Positions 51,651 to 60,238 of a DNA stretch of 64,000 nucleotides are shown one piece after another. Location of the stretch: NCBI RefSeq assembly GCF_014646295.1, contig NZ_BMNE01000004.1:248001-312000 (forward strand), in the 5' to 3' direction. The notes beneath the pieces were generated by a model, which did not search any database, was not told the DNA's origin, and worked only from the letters and a program-made list of their open reading frames with translations. Source of the DNA: Nocardia rhizosphaerihabitans. GTDB taxonomy: Bacteria > Actinomycetota > Actinomycetes > Mycobacteriales > Mycobacteriaceae. Position 1 is the stretch's first letter. Each line of letters opens with the position of its first letter. The position numbers were made by a program, and so were the translations under genes.

Positions 51651-51741
51651 AAGTCTGACGCCCCAGCTCAGGGCTCAGCGGACCCGCTTTTCGCGCCGGC
51701 CGGGGAGGCCGACGAGAAGGGCGCGTCCCAACCCGGCGGCA

Positions 51742-54700
51742 TCAATGCCGAGCTCGTGCCGATCCTGCGCGCGTCACGTCGCCGGCCAGCGTGGTGATCC
51801 ACGCGCGGGTGTCGGCCGGATCGATGACATCGTCGAGTTCGAACCCGGTCGCCGCGGTCAGCGCCTTGCCCTGTTGGTAGGCCAGGGTCAGCAGCTGCTG
51901 GAACAGCGTGTCGCGTTCGGCCGGATCCGCCACGGCGGCGAGCTCCTTGCGGAAGCCGAGACGCACCGCGCCTTCCAGTCCCATCGGCCCGATCTCGCCG
52001 GTCGGCCAGGCAACGGTGAAGTTCGGCGCGCGAAAGTGCCCGGCCGCCATCGCCATCGCGCCGAGTCCGTAGCCCTTGCGCAGGATGATCATGCCGAACG
52101 GCACGCTCAACCGGGCGCCGAGTACGAACAGCTCGCTGAACCGGCGGACTGTCGCCGTCTTCTCCGCTTCCGGTCCGACCATGAACCCCGGTGTGTCGCA
52201 CAGGGAGACGACCGGAAGGCCGAACGACTCGCACAGCCCGAGGAAGTCGCCCATCTTGTCGGCGGCCTCGGCATCGATGGCGCCGCCGAGGTGATGACTG
52301 CTGTTGGCGACCAGGCCGAACGGCACACCGTCGACCCTGACCAGCGCGGTGACGATCCCGACTCCGTAGTCGGGCCGCAGTTCGAGCATCGAGCCCACAT
52401 CGACGATCACCTCGATCGCGCGATGGATGTCGTAGGCGCGCAGCCGATTCTCCGGCACCACATGCCTGGCCAGGCGCGGGTCGGGCGCCTCGTAATCGTC
52501 GACCGGGCCCTGGAAGTAGCCGAGGTACTGCTTGGCCAGCGCCACCGCGTGCACCTCGTCCCGGGCAACCAGGTCGACGACGCCATTGCGCCGTTGTACA
52601 TCGATCGGCCCGATGTCCTCGGGCCGGTACACGCCGAGCCCGCCGCCCTCGATCATCGCGGGGCCGCCCATGCCGATATTGGCGTCCGGCGTCGCGATGA
52701 TCACGTCACACACCCCGGCCAGGGCGGCGTTCCCGGCGAAGCAGCGCCCCGACACGATCGTCACCAGCGGCACCTGTCCGCGCAGCGCGGCGAGCGCGCG
52801 GAAGGTCGGCACGTCCAGGCCCATGCCGGTCACGTCGGTGTCGCCCGGCCTGCCGCCGCCACCCTCGGCGAACAGCACCACCGGCACCTGTTTGCGGGCG
52901 GCCAGTTCGAAGGCGCGGTCGGTCTTGGCGTGATTGTTCTTGCCCTGGGTGCCCGCGAGCACGGTGTAGTCGTAGGAGACCACCACGGCTTCGGCCGCCG
53001 CCTTGCCGAAGCGATCGGCGCCGATGGTGGCAACGCCGGTGACGAGGCCGTCGGCGGGGGTGTTGGCGATCAGGTCCTCTTCGGTACGCCTGCTGCGTTG
53101 CGCCGCGACGGCCAGCGCGCCGTACTCGACGAAACTGCCCGCGTCGACGAGGTCGGCGATGTTCTCCCTGGCGGTGCGGCGACCGAGCCCGTGTCGCTTG
53201 GCGACGACTTCGGGGCGGGATTCATCCAGCGTGACGAGGTGACGGGCGCGAATCTCGTCGACATCGGCGCGGGCACGGTCGGGATCCAGGTCGGCCTGCA
53301 CGCCGCCGGTGGCGTCGGCGCCGGTACGGGTGATGATCACGAGCGGATCGCCCGGCGCGACGACCTGCCCCGGGCGCACCAGGACTCGGATGGTCCTGGC
53401 GGCATCCGGCGCGGCGAGCACGTGCTGCATCTTCATCGCCTCGAGCACGACCAGCTGTCCGCCCGCGCCGACCTCGACGCCTTCGTCGGCCACCTCGACC
53501 ACGGTGCCCGCCAGTTGCGCGCGGACCGCTTCCTGTCCCGGATACAGCTCGACGGTGGCAACCGCGATCTCGGGCTGCCCCGCCTCGGCGGCCGCGACCA
53601 GCGCGGGCAGGTTCTCGCCGAGGTAGGCGGTGGTGACCACGCCCGTCTGGAAATGGCTGTCGAAGAGCACTTCCCGCAAGAACCCGATGTTCGTGCGGAC
53701 ACCGTCGACGGTGAATTCCGCCAGCGCGGTCCCGGCCTTGCGGGCGGCGGAGGGGAAGGAGTTCCCGCGGGTGCGGATGATCACCTTGGCCAGCAACGAG
53801 TCGTAGCGCGGACTCGGGGTGAGTCCGGGACGGCCGAAGGTGTCGACTCGCACGCCGGGACCGGTGGGCGGCGCGAAGGCGGTCAGGGTGCCTGCGGTCG
53901 GGATGGCCGATCCGTCGGTGGCCATCGTCTCCATATTCACCCTGGCCTGGATCGCTATGCCGTCGGCTTTGGCAGTCTCGCCGGTGGATTGCCCTCCGTC
54001 GGAGGTGATTCCGGGTGGCAGGCCGAGTTCGTCGAACGTCGCGCCCTGGGCGATCGCCAGCTGCACGGCGACCAAGTCGACGCCCGTCACCTCCTCGGTG
54101 ATGGTGTGCTCAACCTGGATCCGCGGGTTGACCTCCAGGAAGACGAATTCCTCACCGGAGACCAGGAATTCGACGGTGGCGAGCCCGCGGTAGCCGACAT
54201 GCGCGCACAGCCGGGCCGCAGCCTCGTGCAGCTCACGGCGAAGTGCGTCCGAAAGGCCTTGGGCGGGAGCGATTTCGATCAGCTTCTGATGCCTGCGCTG
54301 CACACTGCAATCCCGATCCCCGAGCGCGAGCGCCGTGGTGCCGCTCGCGCCGGGTGCCGCGACGACCTGCACCTCGATATGCCGGGCGTTCTCCATCAAC
54401 GCCTCGGCGAACACCGCCGGACTTCCGAAACCGAGCTGAGCCTCGGCGGCGCACTGCCGGTAGGCGTCGTCGATCTCCTCGCTCGTCCGCACCACCCGCA
54501 TGCCGCGCCCGCCACCACCGGCCAGCGCCTTGATCATGATCGGGCCCGATTGCGCGTCGAAGAACGCCTTGACCTCGGCGACCTCGCTCGGGCCCTCGGT
54601 CGCGGGCAAGACGGGCACGCCCGCGGCGACGGCGGTCCTGCGGGCCGAGGACTTGTCGCCGAACAGATCGAGCACGGCCGGGTCCGGCCCGATGAACGTG

Positions 54701-54990
54701 CACCCGCCGGCCGCGCACGCCCGGGCGAATTCGGCGTTCTCGCTGAGGAATCCGTAGCCGGGATGGATGAATTCGGCACCTGATTCCTTGGCGGCGGCCA
54801 GGATCGCGGCGTGGTCGAGGTAGGGCGCTGGTCCTGCGCCCGCCAACCCGATCGCCTCGTCCGCCGCGTGCACATTCGGGTTGTCCGCGTCGTCCTCGGC
54901 GTAGACCGCCACCGTTCCCGCACCGAGTTCGGCGGCGGTCCGGATGATGCGCAAGGCGATCTCGCCACGGTTGGCGATCAGCAGTTTCAC
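51742..54990 (-). CDS. Single-chain biotin-dependent acyl-CoA carboxylase (LCC-like)
   Basis: A 1082-residue fusion that carboxylates an acyl-CoA. The biotin carboxylase part (about 1-450) begins KLLIANRGEIALRIIRTA and carries ALAGGGGRGMRVV and EVNPRIQVEHTITEE. The BCCP motif EAMKMQH places biotin on Lys520. The carboxyltransferase part (about 580-1080) has GRRTARENIADLVDAGSFVEYG and SSHHLGGAIDAEAADKM. Domain order and length match the mycobacterial single-chain long-chain acyl-CoA carboxylase. GTG 54990 overlaps the TetR stop (GTGA), so the two are coupled. Confidence 0.94.
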   Translation of the reverse strand: MKLLIANRGEIALRIIRTAAELGAGTVAVYAEDDADNPNVHAADEAIGLAGAGPAPYLDHAAILAAAKESGAEFIHPGYGFLSENAEFARACAAGGCTFIGPDPAVLDLFGDKSSARRTAVAAGVPVLPATEGPSEVAEVKAFFDAQSGPIMIKALAGGGGRGMRVVRTSEEIDDAYRQCAAEAQLGFGSPAVFAEALMENARHIEVQVVAAPGASGTTALALGDRDCSVQRRHQKLIEIAPAQGLSDALRRELHEAAARLCAHVGYRGLATVEFLVSGEEFVFLEVNPRIQVEHTITEEVTGVDLVAVQLAIAQGATFDELGLPPGITSDGGQSTGETAKADGIAIQARVNMETMATDGSAIPTAGTLTAFAPPTGPGVRVDTFGRPGLTPSPRYDSLLAKVIIRTRGNSFPSAARKAGTALAEFTVDGVRTNIGFLREVLFDSHFQTGVVTTAYLGENLPALVAAAEAGQPEIAVATVELYPGQEAVRAQLAGTVVEVADEGVEVGAGGQLVVLEAMKMQHVLAAPDAARTIRVLVRPGQVVAPGDPLVIITRTGADATGGVQADLDPDRARADVDEIRARHLVTLDESRPEVVAKRHGLGRRTARENIADLVDAGSFVEYGALAVAAQRSRRTEEDLIANTPADGLVTGVATIGADRFGKAAAEAVVVSYDYTVLAGTQGKNNHAKTDRAFELAARKQVPVVLFAEGGGGRPGDTDVTGMGLDVPTFRALAALRGQVPLVTIVSGRCFAGNAALAGVCDVIIATPDANIGMGGPAMIEGGGLGVYRPEDIGPIDVQRRNGVVDLVARDEVHAVALAKQYLGYFQGPVDDYEAPDPRLARHVVPENRLRAYDIHRAIEVIVDVGSMLELRPDYGVGIVTALVRVDGVPFGLVANSSHHLGGAIDAEAADKMGDFLGLCESFGLPVVSLCDTPGFMVGPEAEKTATVRRFSELFVLGARLSVPFGMIILRKGYGLGAMAMAAGHFRAPNFTVAWPTGEIGPMGLEGAVRLGFRKELAAVADPAERDTLFQQLLTLAYQQGKALTAATGFELDDVIDPADTRAWITTLAGDVTRAGSARARH

Positions 54991-55637
54991 TGGACGTCCT
55001 CGATGTCGTGCTCGGCCTGGGTGAAGCCGATCAGCCGCTCGGCGATGGCGATGTGGTCGGTGATGAACTGTTCGCGCCGGTCGGGGCTCGCCCCGGCGAG
55101 CCGGGAGGCGCCGATCAGCAGTGCGTCGGACAGGGTCTCGACGATCCGCGACAGCGGCGCGCACGGATCGATCCCGCCGCGCGCGTCGACCCGCTCGAGA
55201 AACGCGGTGAACCGCTTGCGCAGCCGGGTACGCACTCGCGACCACTGGGCGCCGATCGCCGGATCGATCCCGGCGCGGTGCTCGATCAGCGCCACCAGCG
55301 CGCCATTGGCGAACACGGCCTCCGCGAAAGCTCTTGTGGTGGCCCCGATTACCTCGGCGGGCTCGGTGACCTCGACGTCCACCACGAGCTGGGCTTCCAG
55401 GAACTGCGTGCACACCCGCTCGGTGATCGCCCCGAACACCTCGTCCTTCGAGGAGAAATACGCGTAGAACGTCGCCCGGGAGACCTGCGCCCGCGTGGTG
55501 ATCGTCTCCACCGAGGTCTGGTCGTACCCGAACTCAGCGAAGCACCGCCCCGCCGCATCGAGCAGTTCACCCCGGCGGGGCCCGGCACTGTCCTTACGTG
55601 CCGACCGCGCCCGCTCCTGGGCCGCACTTGTGGTCAT
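54987..55637 (-). CDS. TetR regulator of the carboxylase operon
   Basis: A 216-residue TetR protein. The HTH is LLDAAGRCFAEFGYDQTSVETITTRAQVSRATFYAYFSSKDEVFGAI (about 23-69), and the C-terminus ends IAIAERLIGFTQAEH. It probably senses an acyl-CoA or acid and binds the palindrome 15 nt upstream of its start. The same core before the SDR operon suggests a second target. ATG 55637 was chosen because longer frames cross the operator. Confidence 0.9.
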   Translation of the reverse strand: MTTSAAQERARSARKDSAGPRRGELLDAAGRCFAEFGYDQTSVETITTRAQVSRATFYAYFSSKDEVFGAITERVCTQFLEAQLVVDVEVTEPAEVIGATTRAFAEAVFANGALVALIEHRAGIDPAIGAQWSRVRTRLRKRFTAFLERVDARGGIDPCAPLSRIVETLSDALLIGASRLAGASPDRREQFITDHIAIAERLIGFTQAEHDIEDVQ

Positions 55638-55651
55638 GGTCACGAGCGTCG

Positions 55652-55673
55652 TTGACGTTGACGTCAATGTCAA
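55652..55673. promoter_or_regulatory. Operator upstream of the TetR-carboxylase operon
   Basis: A 22-bp near-perfect palindrome with arms TTGACGTTGAC and GTCAATGTCAA (one mismatch), 15 nt before the TetR ATG. The core matches the operator at 51633. Confidence 0.75.
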
Positions 55674-55759
55674 TAGTCGATCCAGGGCCTCACCTGCTCG
55701 GTTAACGCCCAAGCCCGCTACCGGGGTACAGTCGCTCCCGCGATGTAGCGATACATCAC

Positions 55760-55833
55760 GGCCCTGTGGCGCAGTTGGTTAGCGCGCCGCCCTGTCACGG
55801 CGGAGGTCGCGGGTTCGAGTCCCGTCAGGGTCG
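55760..55833 (+). tRNA. tRNA-Asp (anticodon GTC), second copy
   Basis: Identical over 74 nt to the copy at 46394-46467, with the same structure. The acyl-CoA block lies between the two. A terminator follows after 5 nt. Confidence 0.97.
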
Positions 55834-55838
55834 CAAGA

Positions 55839-55870
55839 AATCCCCGCACCAGTTCTGGTGCGGGGATTCT
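55839..55870. terminator. Terminator after second tRNA-Asp
   Basis: 14-bp stem AATCCCCGCACCAG / CTGGTGCGGGGATT with a minimal TT loop. The minus-strand gene beyond stops at 55885, so it may serve both. Confidence 0.85.
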
Positions 55871-55884
55871 GCGTTTCCGGGCGC

Positions 55885-56910
55885 CTATCGGCGGTGGTCG
55901 ATGCTGGTGATGCGGTAACGGCCGGGGGCGACCTCCGCGGTGCGCATCGTCTGCTGGATCTTCTCGATGGCCGGGTCACCGGGCCATTGCTGCTGGACGG
56001 TGACGTTCCAGAGGGTGGGGTCGGTGGAATCGGCCCGGGTGATGTGGATGCAGTACTTGACCCCGGTCGGGAAGGTGGCAATGCCTGCGGCGAGGGCGGA
56101 TTCGTCGCCGACATGGGCGTCGTCGGTGACGTAGGTGCGGGCCTTGGCGGCGTCACGGTCGACGTAGTAGCTGTATTCGAAGCCCAGGATCGCGCCTTGG
56201 GGAGTGGCGGTGTCGCCGCGTTCGGCACTGATGGTGATGGATTGGCTGCGGAAGGATTCGCAGCCTGCCACCGCGTGCGCGGGCAGCGGAGGAACGGTGG
56301 TTTCTGTTGTCGGCGAACCGGATACGGACGCCTGCCTCGCCGCGACCGGCTTGTCGTCGGAGCCGAGGAAGATGTTGGCCGCCAAGCCGACCACGACGAC
56401 GAAGACCAGCGCGCCGACGATCCCCTTCACCGCGGCAGCGGCTTTCGCGCGGCTGTGGGGATCGTCGTAGCGCTCGTCGTCGTAGGTCTTGCGTGGCCTG
56501 CGCGCGATCGGCCCACCGCCACCGAAGTCCTTGAGACGCGGCAGAACCGGCATCTCGACCCGGTCGCCGCTCTGCTCGGTCGCGGTGGTGGTGGCCCAGT
56601 CGTTCCAGTCGACATCGTCACCGCGGCGCGGTGTTTCGTCGACGGGGGCCTGGTCGGTCCAGTCGTTCCAGTCGCCGGTGAACCCGTCCTCGTCGGCGGG
56701 CGTCCGGTAGATCGGCTCGGTCTGGGCGTTGGCGAGGTGGCCGGAGGCGTCGTCGTAGAGTTCCGGCTCCGGCGGCGGCCATGTCTCCGGATTGGTGCCG
56801 ATGGTCTGCGGCTCGGCCTCGCGCCTGCGCCGACGTCGCCGTTTGCCCTGCGGGCGACGGCGCGCCGGATCCTCCGGCGACGAGAAATAGGCCCCGAACG
56901 GATTGTCCAT
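55885..56910 (-). CDS. Membrane protein with extracytoplasmic domain (DUF8176-like), T7SS-linked
   Basis: A 341-residue protein. A long polar N-terminus (about 1-160, with a very basic run near 18-30 and two DWNDW repeats) precedes one helix (GIVGALVFVVVVGLAANIFLG) and an outer domain with two cysteines (AGCESFRSQSITISAERG; GVKYCIHITRA). It resembles Nocardia proteins I associate with DUF8176, but this is uncertain. It follows the EspC-like operon by 9 nt and is probably part of it. No enzyme motifs are seen. Confidence 0.6.
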   Translation of the reverse strand: MDNPFGAYFSSPEDPARRRPQGKRRRRRRREAEPQTIGTNPETWPPPEPELYDDASGHLANAQTEPIYRTPADEDGFTGDWNDWTDQAPVDETPRRGDDVDWNDWATTTATEQSGDRVEMPVLPRLKDFGGGGPIARRPRKTYDDERYDDPHSRAKAAAAVKGIVGALVFVVVVGLAANIFLGSDDKPVAARQASVSGSPTTETTVPPLPAHAVAGCESFRSQSITISAERGDTATPQGAILGFEYSYYVDRDAAKARTYVTDDAHVGDESALAAGIATFPTGVKYCIHITRADSTDPTLWNVTVQQQWPGDPAIEKIQQTMRTAEVAPGRYRITSIDHRR

Positions 56911-56919
56911 CCGGACGCC

Positions 56920-58185
56920 TTACGCCGTCGCCGGGACGACTCCCGGTTGCCCGTGCCTCGGTGCGGCCGAAGGTTTCTCGGTCTCCTGATCCTGCTGCGG
57001 ACGGGCGGACGGCGGAATCACCCCGCTCTGGACCGGCTGCTGTGCGGGCGCCGGCGCCGTTGGCGTACTGGGCGTGGTCGCCGGAGCCTGCTGCTGTGGC
57101 TGTTCCACGGCGGGCGCCTGGCTCGCCGGTGCCGGTGACGCGGGCTTGTTGCCGTTGTTGTTCGCGGGTTCCGGCTTGGCGGCGGTGTCACCGTTGCCGA
57201 GCCCGGCGAACAGCCCGCCCGAGTTGCCGCCGCCGCTGGTGGACGGCGTGGTGGGCGACGGTGTCGTCGTGGCCGGGCTGGTCGCCGTGCCCTCGGTCCC
57301 GGTGACATTCGCCGCGAGGGTATCGATCCCGGTGGTCGCCAGCTCGGCGCCCTTGTCGATGCCGTGCATCGCGACCTCGGCGATCTTGTCGATCAGGTGC
57401 GTGCCGAAGGTGACGCCCGCATCGATCGCCGCGGTGCCCAGCGCGACGCCGCCGTCGATCAGCGCCTCCTGCAACGCGATCTGCGCCGCCGTCGCCGGAT
57501 CGGTCGTCGTGGTGTCGGTGTCGATGGTGTCGGTGGACGTGCCGCCGGTGCCGAGCACATAGACGCCAGGCGCCACCTCGGTCGCGCCCTGCGGCACGGT
57601 CACACCATTCGTCCCGCCGAGATCGGAGGTCAGCTCCTTGGTGTTGCGGGTGTACTGGTCCATCTCGGTGCTCGCGCTCCCGACGACGCCGACCGCCTCC
57701 TGGATCGCCTCCTCCGCGAGCTCGACGATCGCGTCCAGGTTGTTGCCGTTCACCGCGGGTGCGGCCGCTTTCGCCTTGGCGCGGAAGTCGGCGATGATCG
57801 CGTCGACCTTGGCCGCCGCGGTCGCCTGCGTCGAATGTGCCTGTCCGAGCAGGGTGCTCAGCTTCTGGCCACGGTCGGCGGCCGCCGACACCTCGGTCGC
57901 GGTCTGGCGTAACGCGGGCGTGGCAGGGGCCGCGGTCTCGGTCGACTCCAGCGCGTACAGGCCGAGCCGGTGCGGGTCTTCGGTAGCGGTGGTGGCGTTG
58001 GTCGCCGAGGTCAGCGCGGCCACCACCTCCGCATCGGGGTCGGCGGAGGTGTTGGAGCCCAGCGATTTCCGCAGCTCCAGCAACGGCACCTCGAGCAGCG
58101 CGACCACCGGCGCGATCTTGGCTTCGGCCTCGGCCGGGGTGATCGTGCTCAGCGTGTTCTCGGTGACCAGGGATTTCGCGCGCAT
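56920..58185 (-). CDS. Helical protein with Pro/Thr-rich tail, probable T7SS partner
   Basis: A 421-residue protein. The N-terminal half (about 1-200) is helical and alanine-rich (LEVPLLELRKSLGSN, GQKLSTLLGQAHSTQATAAAKVDAIIADF). The C-terminal 130 residues are Pro/Thr/Gln-rich and likely disordered. The layout recalls ESX-associated proteins with helical heads and acidic or proline tails. TGATG overlap with the EspC-like gene suggests a secreted pair. I do not recognise a named family. Confidence 0.6.
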   Translation of the reverse strand: MRAKSLVTENTLSTITPAEAEAKIAPVVALLEVPLLELRKSLGSNTSADPDAEVVAALTSATNATTATEDPHRLGLYALESTETAAPATPALRQTATEVSAAADRGQKLSTLLGQAHSTQATAAAKVDAIIADFRAKAKAAAPAVNGNNLDAIVELAEEAIQEAVGVVGSASTEMDQYTRNTKELTSDLGGTNGVTVPQGATEVAPGVYVLGTGGTSTDTIDTDTTTTDPATAAQIALQEALIDGGVALGTAAIDAGVTFGTHLIDKIAEVAMHGIDKGAELATTGIDTLAANVTGTEGTATSPATTTPSPTTPSTSGGGNSGGLFAGLGNGDTAAKPEPANNNGNKPASPAPASQAPAVEQPQQQAPATTPSTPTAPAPAQQPVQSGVIPPSARPQQDQETEKPSAAPRHGQPGVVPATA

Positions 58186-58493
58186 CACGCCACCTCGCTC
58201 TCGGTCGCCCGCAGATCGCCGGCCAGCCCGGTATCGATCCCGGTGACGTCGGCGCCATAGCGATTCAGAATGTCTTGATACGCGGTGACCAGATTCCCCG
58301 CGGTACTCAAGGTCGACGCGTGTACCCCCGCCGCCTCCGCCCACGCCGCGGCGAATTCCCGCCCGAGCACACCGAGCCCGGACAGATCCACCCCCGCCGC
58401 CGTGCTGGTATTGGTAGCCGCTTCACCAAGTAGATCCGCGACCCGAGCTGCAGCGCGCTGATACGCGTCGAGCGCTGACGGGTCGAATGACAT
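58185..58493 (-). CDS. EspC-like (WXG100/DUF2580-type) secreted protein
   Basis: A 102-residue helical protein, SFDPSALDAYQRAAARVADLLGEAATNTSTAAGVDLSGLGVLGREFAAAWAEAAGVHASTLSTAG and on, matching the EspC/type VII secretion target size and periodicity. No clear YxxxD/E export motif is visible. It leads a three-gene minus-strand operon. No ESX core genes (eccC etc.) are in the window, so export would need a distant system. Confidence 0.75.
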   Translation of the reverse strand: MSFDPSALDAYQRAAARVADLLGEAATNTSTAAGVDLSGLGVLGREFAAAWAEAAGVHASTLSTAGNLVTAYQDILNRYGADVTGIDTGLAGDLRATESEVA

Positions 58494-58645
58494 TTCCGCC
58501 ACGATGTCTTCCCCTTCACGATCGCGGGTGCTCGTCGGGCACTCCCGGCACGAAAAGCGTAACGAGATCGGCGCCGTTGTGGGTGGGACTGGGGCGCACC
58601 GCACGCCGGAACCCAGGTGCGGCGCCGAGTAGGGTCGCAACGGTC

Positions 58646-59329
58646 ATGGGTGTCCTGCTGATCACGTTGCTCGGGTTCGCGGTGGTCGATGCGCTCGATG
58701 TGCTGTTGGTGGCCATCACTACGGCGGTGGTGGCGGACAGTCGGCTGGCGCGCCGGTCGCCCGTCGTCGGTGGGTTCAGTTTTCTCGGTGGCGTGTTCGC
58801 GGTGTCGGTGATGTTCGGGGTCGCGACGGTGCTGGGGATCGATTTCCTGGTTCGGTTGTTCGACTTCGAGTTGACGCCGCTGCTGCGGTACTGGGGTGAG
58901 CTGCTGATCGGCGTGGTGCTGATCGTGGTGGCGGCCGTGCCGATGGATACGACGATGCGTGGTGGCGGGCGCTGGGTGCAGCCGGTGCGCAGGTATCCGT
59001 GGTTGATGGGGGTTGTCGGGTTCACGCTCGGGCTGGCGAAGGTGCCGACCTCGGTGCCGTATCTGGCGGCGCTGGCGATGTTGTCGGCGCAGCGTCCGCT
59101 GCCGGTGGCGTGGCCGCTGATCGTGGCGGGATATTGCGCGATCGCCCTGCTCCTGCCACTGGTGGTGCTCGCCCTGGCCATGCGCAAGACGCCGCGCGCC
59201 CGCCGGGTGTACCGCCTGCTGGTGCGGTGGATCACCCGCTTCGGACCGCCGGTGGTGCGGGTGCTTTTCGTGGTGTTCGGCGTGGTCCTGGTCGTCGACG
59301 CGCTGGTCCACGCACGCCAGCTGTGGTGA
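58646..59329 (+). CDS. GAP/LysE-type six-helix membrane protein
   Basis: A 227-residue membrane protein with about six helices, starting MGVLLITLLGFAVVDALDVLLVAITTAVV. The first-helix polar residues and overall size fit the GAP (Sap/sulfolipid-addressing) or LysE-like small exporters of actinobacteria. Substrate unknown; in mycobacteria such proteins help place glycolipids. It lies upstream of, and codirectional with, the polyprenol-mannose synthase gene, which fits an envelope role. Confidence 0.65.
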   Translation: MGVLLITLLGFAVVDALDVLLVAITTAVVADSRLARRSPVVGGFSFLGGVFAVSVMFGVATVLGIDFLVRLFDFELTPLLRYWGELLIGVVLIVVAAVPMDTTMRGGGRWVQPVRRYPWLMGVVGFTLGLAKVPTSVPYLAALAMLSAQRPLPVAWPLIVAGYCAIALLLPLVVLALAMRKTPRARRVYRLLVRWITRFGPPVVRVLFVVFGVVLVVDALVHARQLW

Positions 59330-59455
59330 CGGGCCCGCACGGCCGCTCAGGTCGGCGTCAGGTCGATCGAGTACCGTCATAACGAATCGATGACATGCCC
59401 TCGCGCCTGCTGGCTGGGTCGCGAGGCGTTACCAGGTGAGCAGGGAGGGCGACCC

Positions 59456-60175
59456 TTGAGGGTTACCGTTGTTGTGCCGACCTACAACGAGCGGGAAAAT
59501 CTGCCGGTGGCGGTGGAGCGGCTGACGGCGCTGCCGGTCCCCGATCTGCACGTGCTGGTGGTGGACGACAACTCACCCGACGGCACGGGCGAGGTGGCCG
59601 ACAAGCTGGCCGCCGAGCTGCCGAACGTGGTGAGCGTGCTGCATCGCACCGAGAAGGACGGCCTCGGTCGCGCCTACATCGCGGGCATCACCCAGGCCCT
59701 GTCCGAGGGCGCCGACGTGGTGATCCAGATGGATGCCGACCTGTCGCACCCCGCCGAGGTGATCCCGGCCATGCTGGAGAAGCTGAGCTCCGCCGATGTC
59801 GGCGTCGTGCTCGGTTCCCGGTACGTGCCCGGCGGCTCGACCGCGGCGGAGTGGAAGTGGTACCGCAAGGCGCTGTCGGCCTGGGCCAACTTCTACGTGA
59901 ACCTGATCCTGCGCCTCGGCGTCAAGGACGCGACCGCCGGCTTCAAGGCATGGAAGGCCGACACCCTGCGCGCGATCGACGTGGCCTCGATCCGCAGCAA
60001 CGGCTACTCGTTCCAGGTCGAGATGAACTACCGCGCGATCAAGAAGGGTTACACGATCGCCGAGGTGCCGATCCGGTTCGAGGAGCGCACGCTCGGCGCG
60101 TCGAAGATGAGCTTGAAGGTGCAGCTGGAGTCGGCGCTGATGCCGTGGAAGCTGCTGTTCGGCCGCTCGGTGTAA
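59456..60175 (+). CDS. ppm1: Polyprenol-phosphate mannose synthase (Ppm1 catalytic type)
   Basis: A 239-residue GT2 glycosyltransferase that transfers mannose from GDP-mannose to polyprenyl phosphate, the donor for lipomannan and mannoprotein synthesis. Motifs are VVVPTYNERENL, VVDDNSPDGTG, the catalytic QMDADLSHP (DxD) and EVPIRFEERTLGASKM. It lacks the acyltransferase half of mycobacterial Ppm1. TTG 59456 is the likely start, with GGGAGGG 8 nt upstream; the longer frame begins before that site. Confidence 0.93.
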   Translation: MRVTVVVPTYNERENLPVAVERLTALPVPDLHVLVVDDNSPDGTGEVADKLAAELPNVVSVLHRTEKDGLGRAYIAGITQALSEGADVVIQMDADLSHPAEVIPAMLEKLSSADVGVVLGSRYVPGGSTAAEWKWYRKALSAWANFYVNLILRLGVKDATAGFKAWKADTLRAIDVASIRSNGYSFQVEMNYRAIKKGYTIAEVPIRFEERTLGASKMSLKVQLESALMPWKLLFGRSV

Positions 60176-60188
60176 GGACAGACGAACG

Positions 60189-60224
60189 AAAGGACCCCGC
60201 CGGAGATCTCCGGCGGGGTCCTTT
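60189..60224. terminator. Bidirectional terminator after ppm1
   Basis: A perfect 36-bp palindrome (AAAGGACCCCGCCGGAGA and its complement, no spacer) 14 nt after the stop, ending TTT on either strand. Confidence 0.9.
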
Positions 60225-60238
60225 GTCGTCGCGGTGGG

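Noticed and set aside
51637..54783. A 1048-codon plus-strand frame opposite the carboxylase
   Set aside because: Antisense to clear carboxylase motifs; no domain is recognisable.
46394..55833. Integrative element at tRNA-Asp
   Set aside because: No integrase, excisionase or partial tRNA att repeat is visible; only the duplicated tRNA supports mobility.
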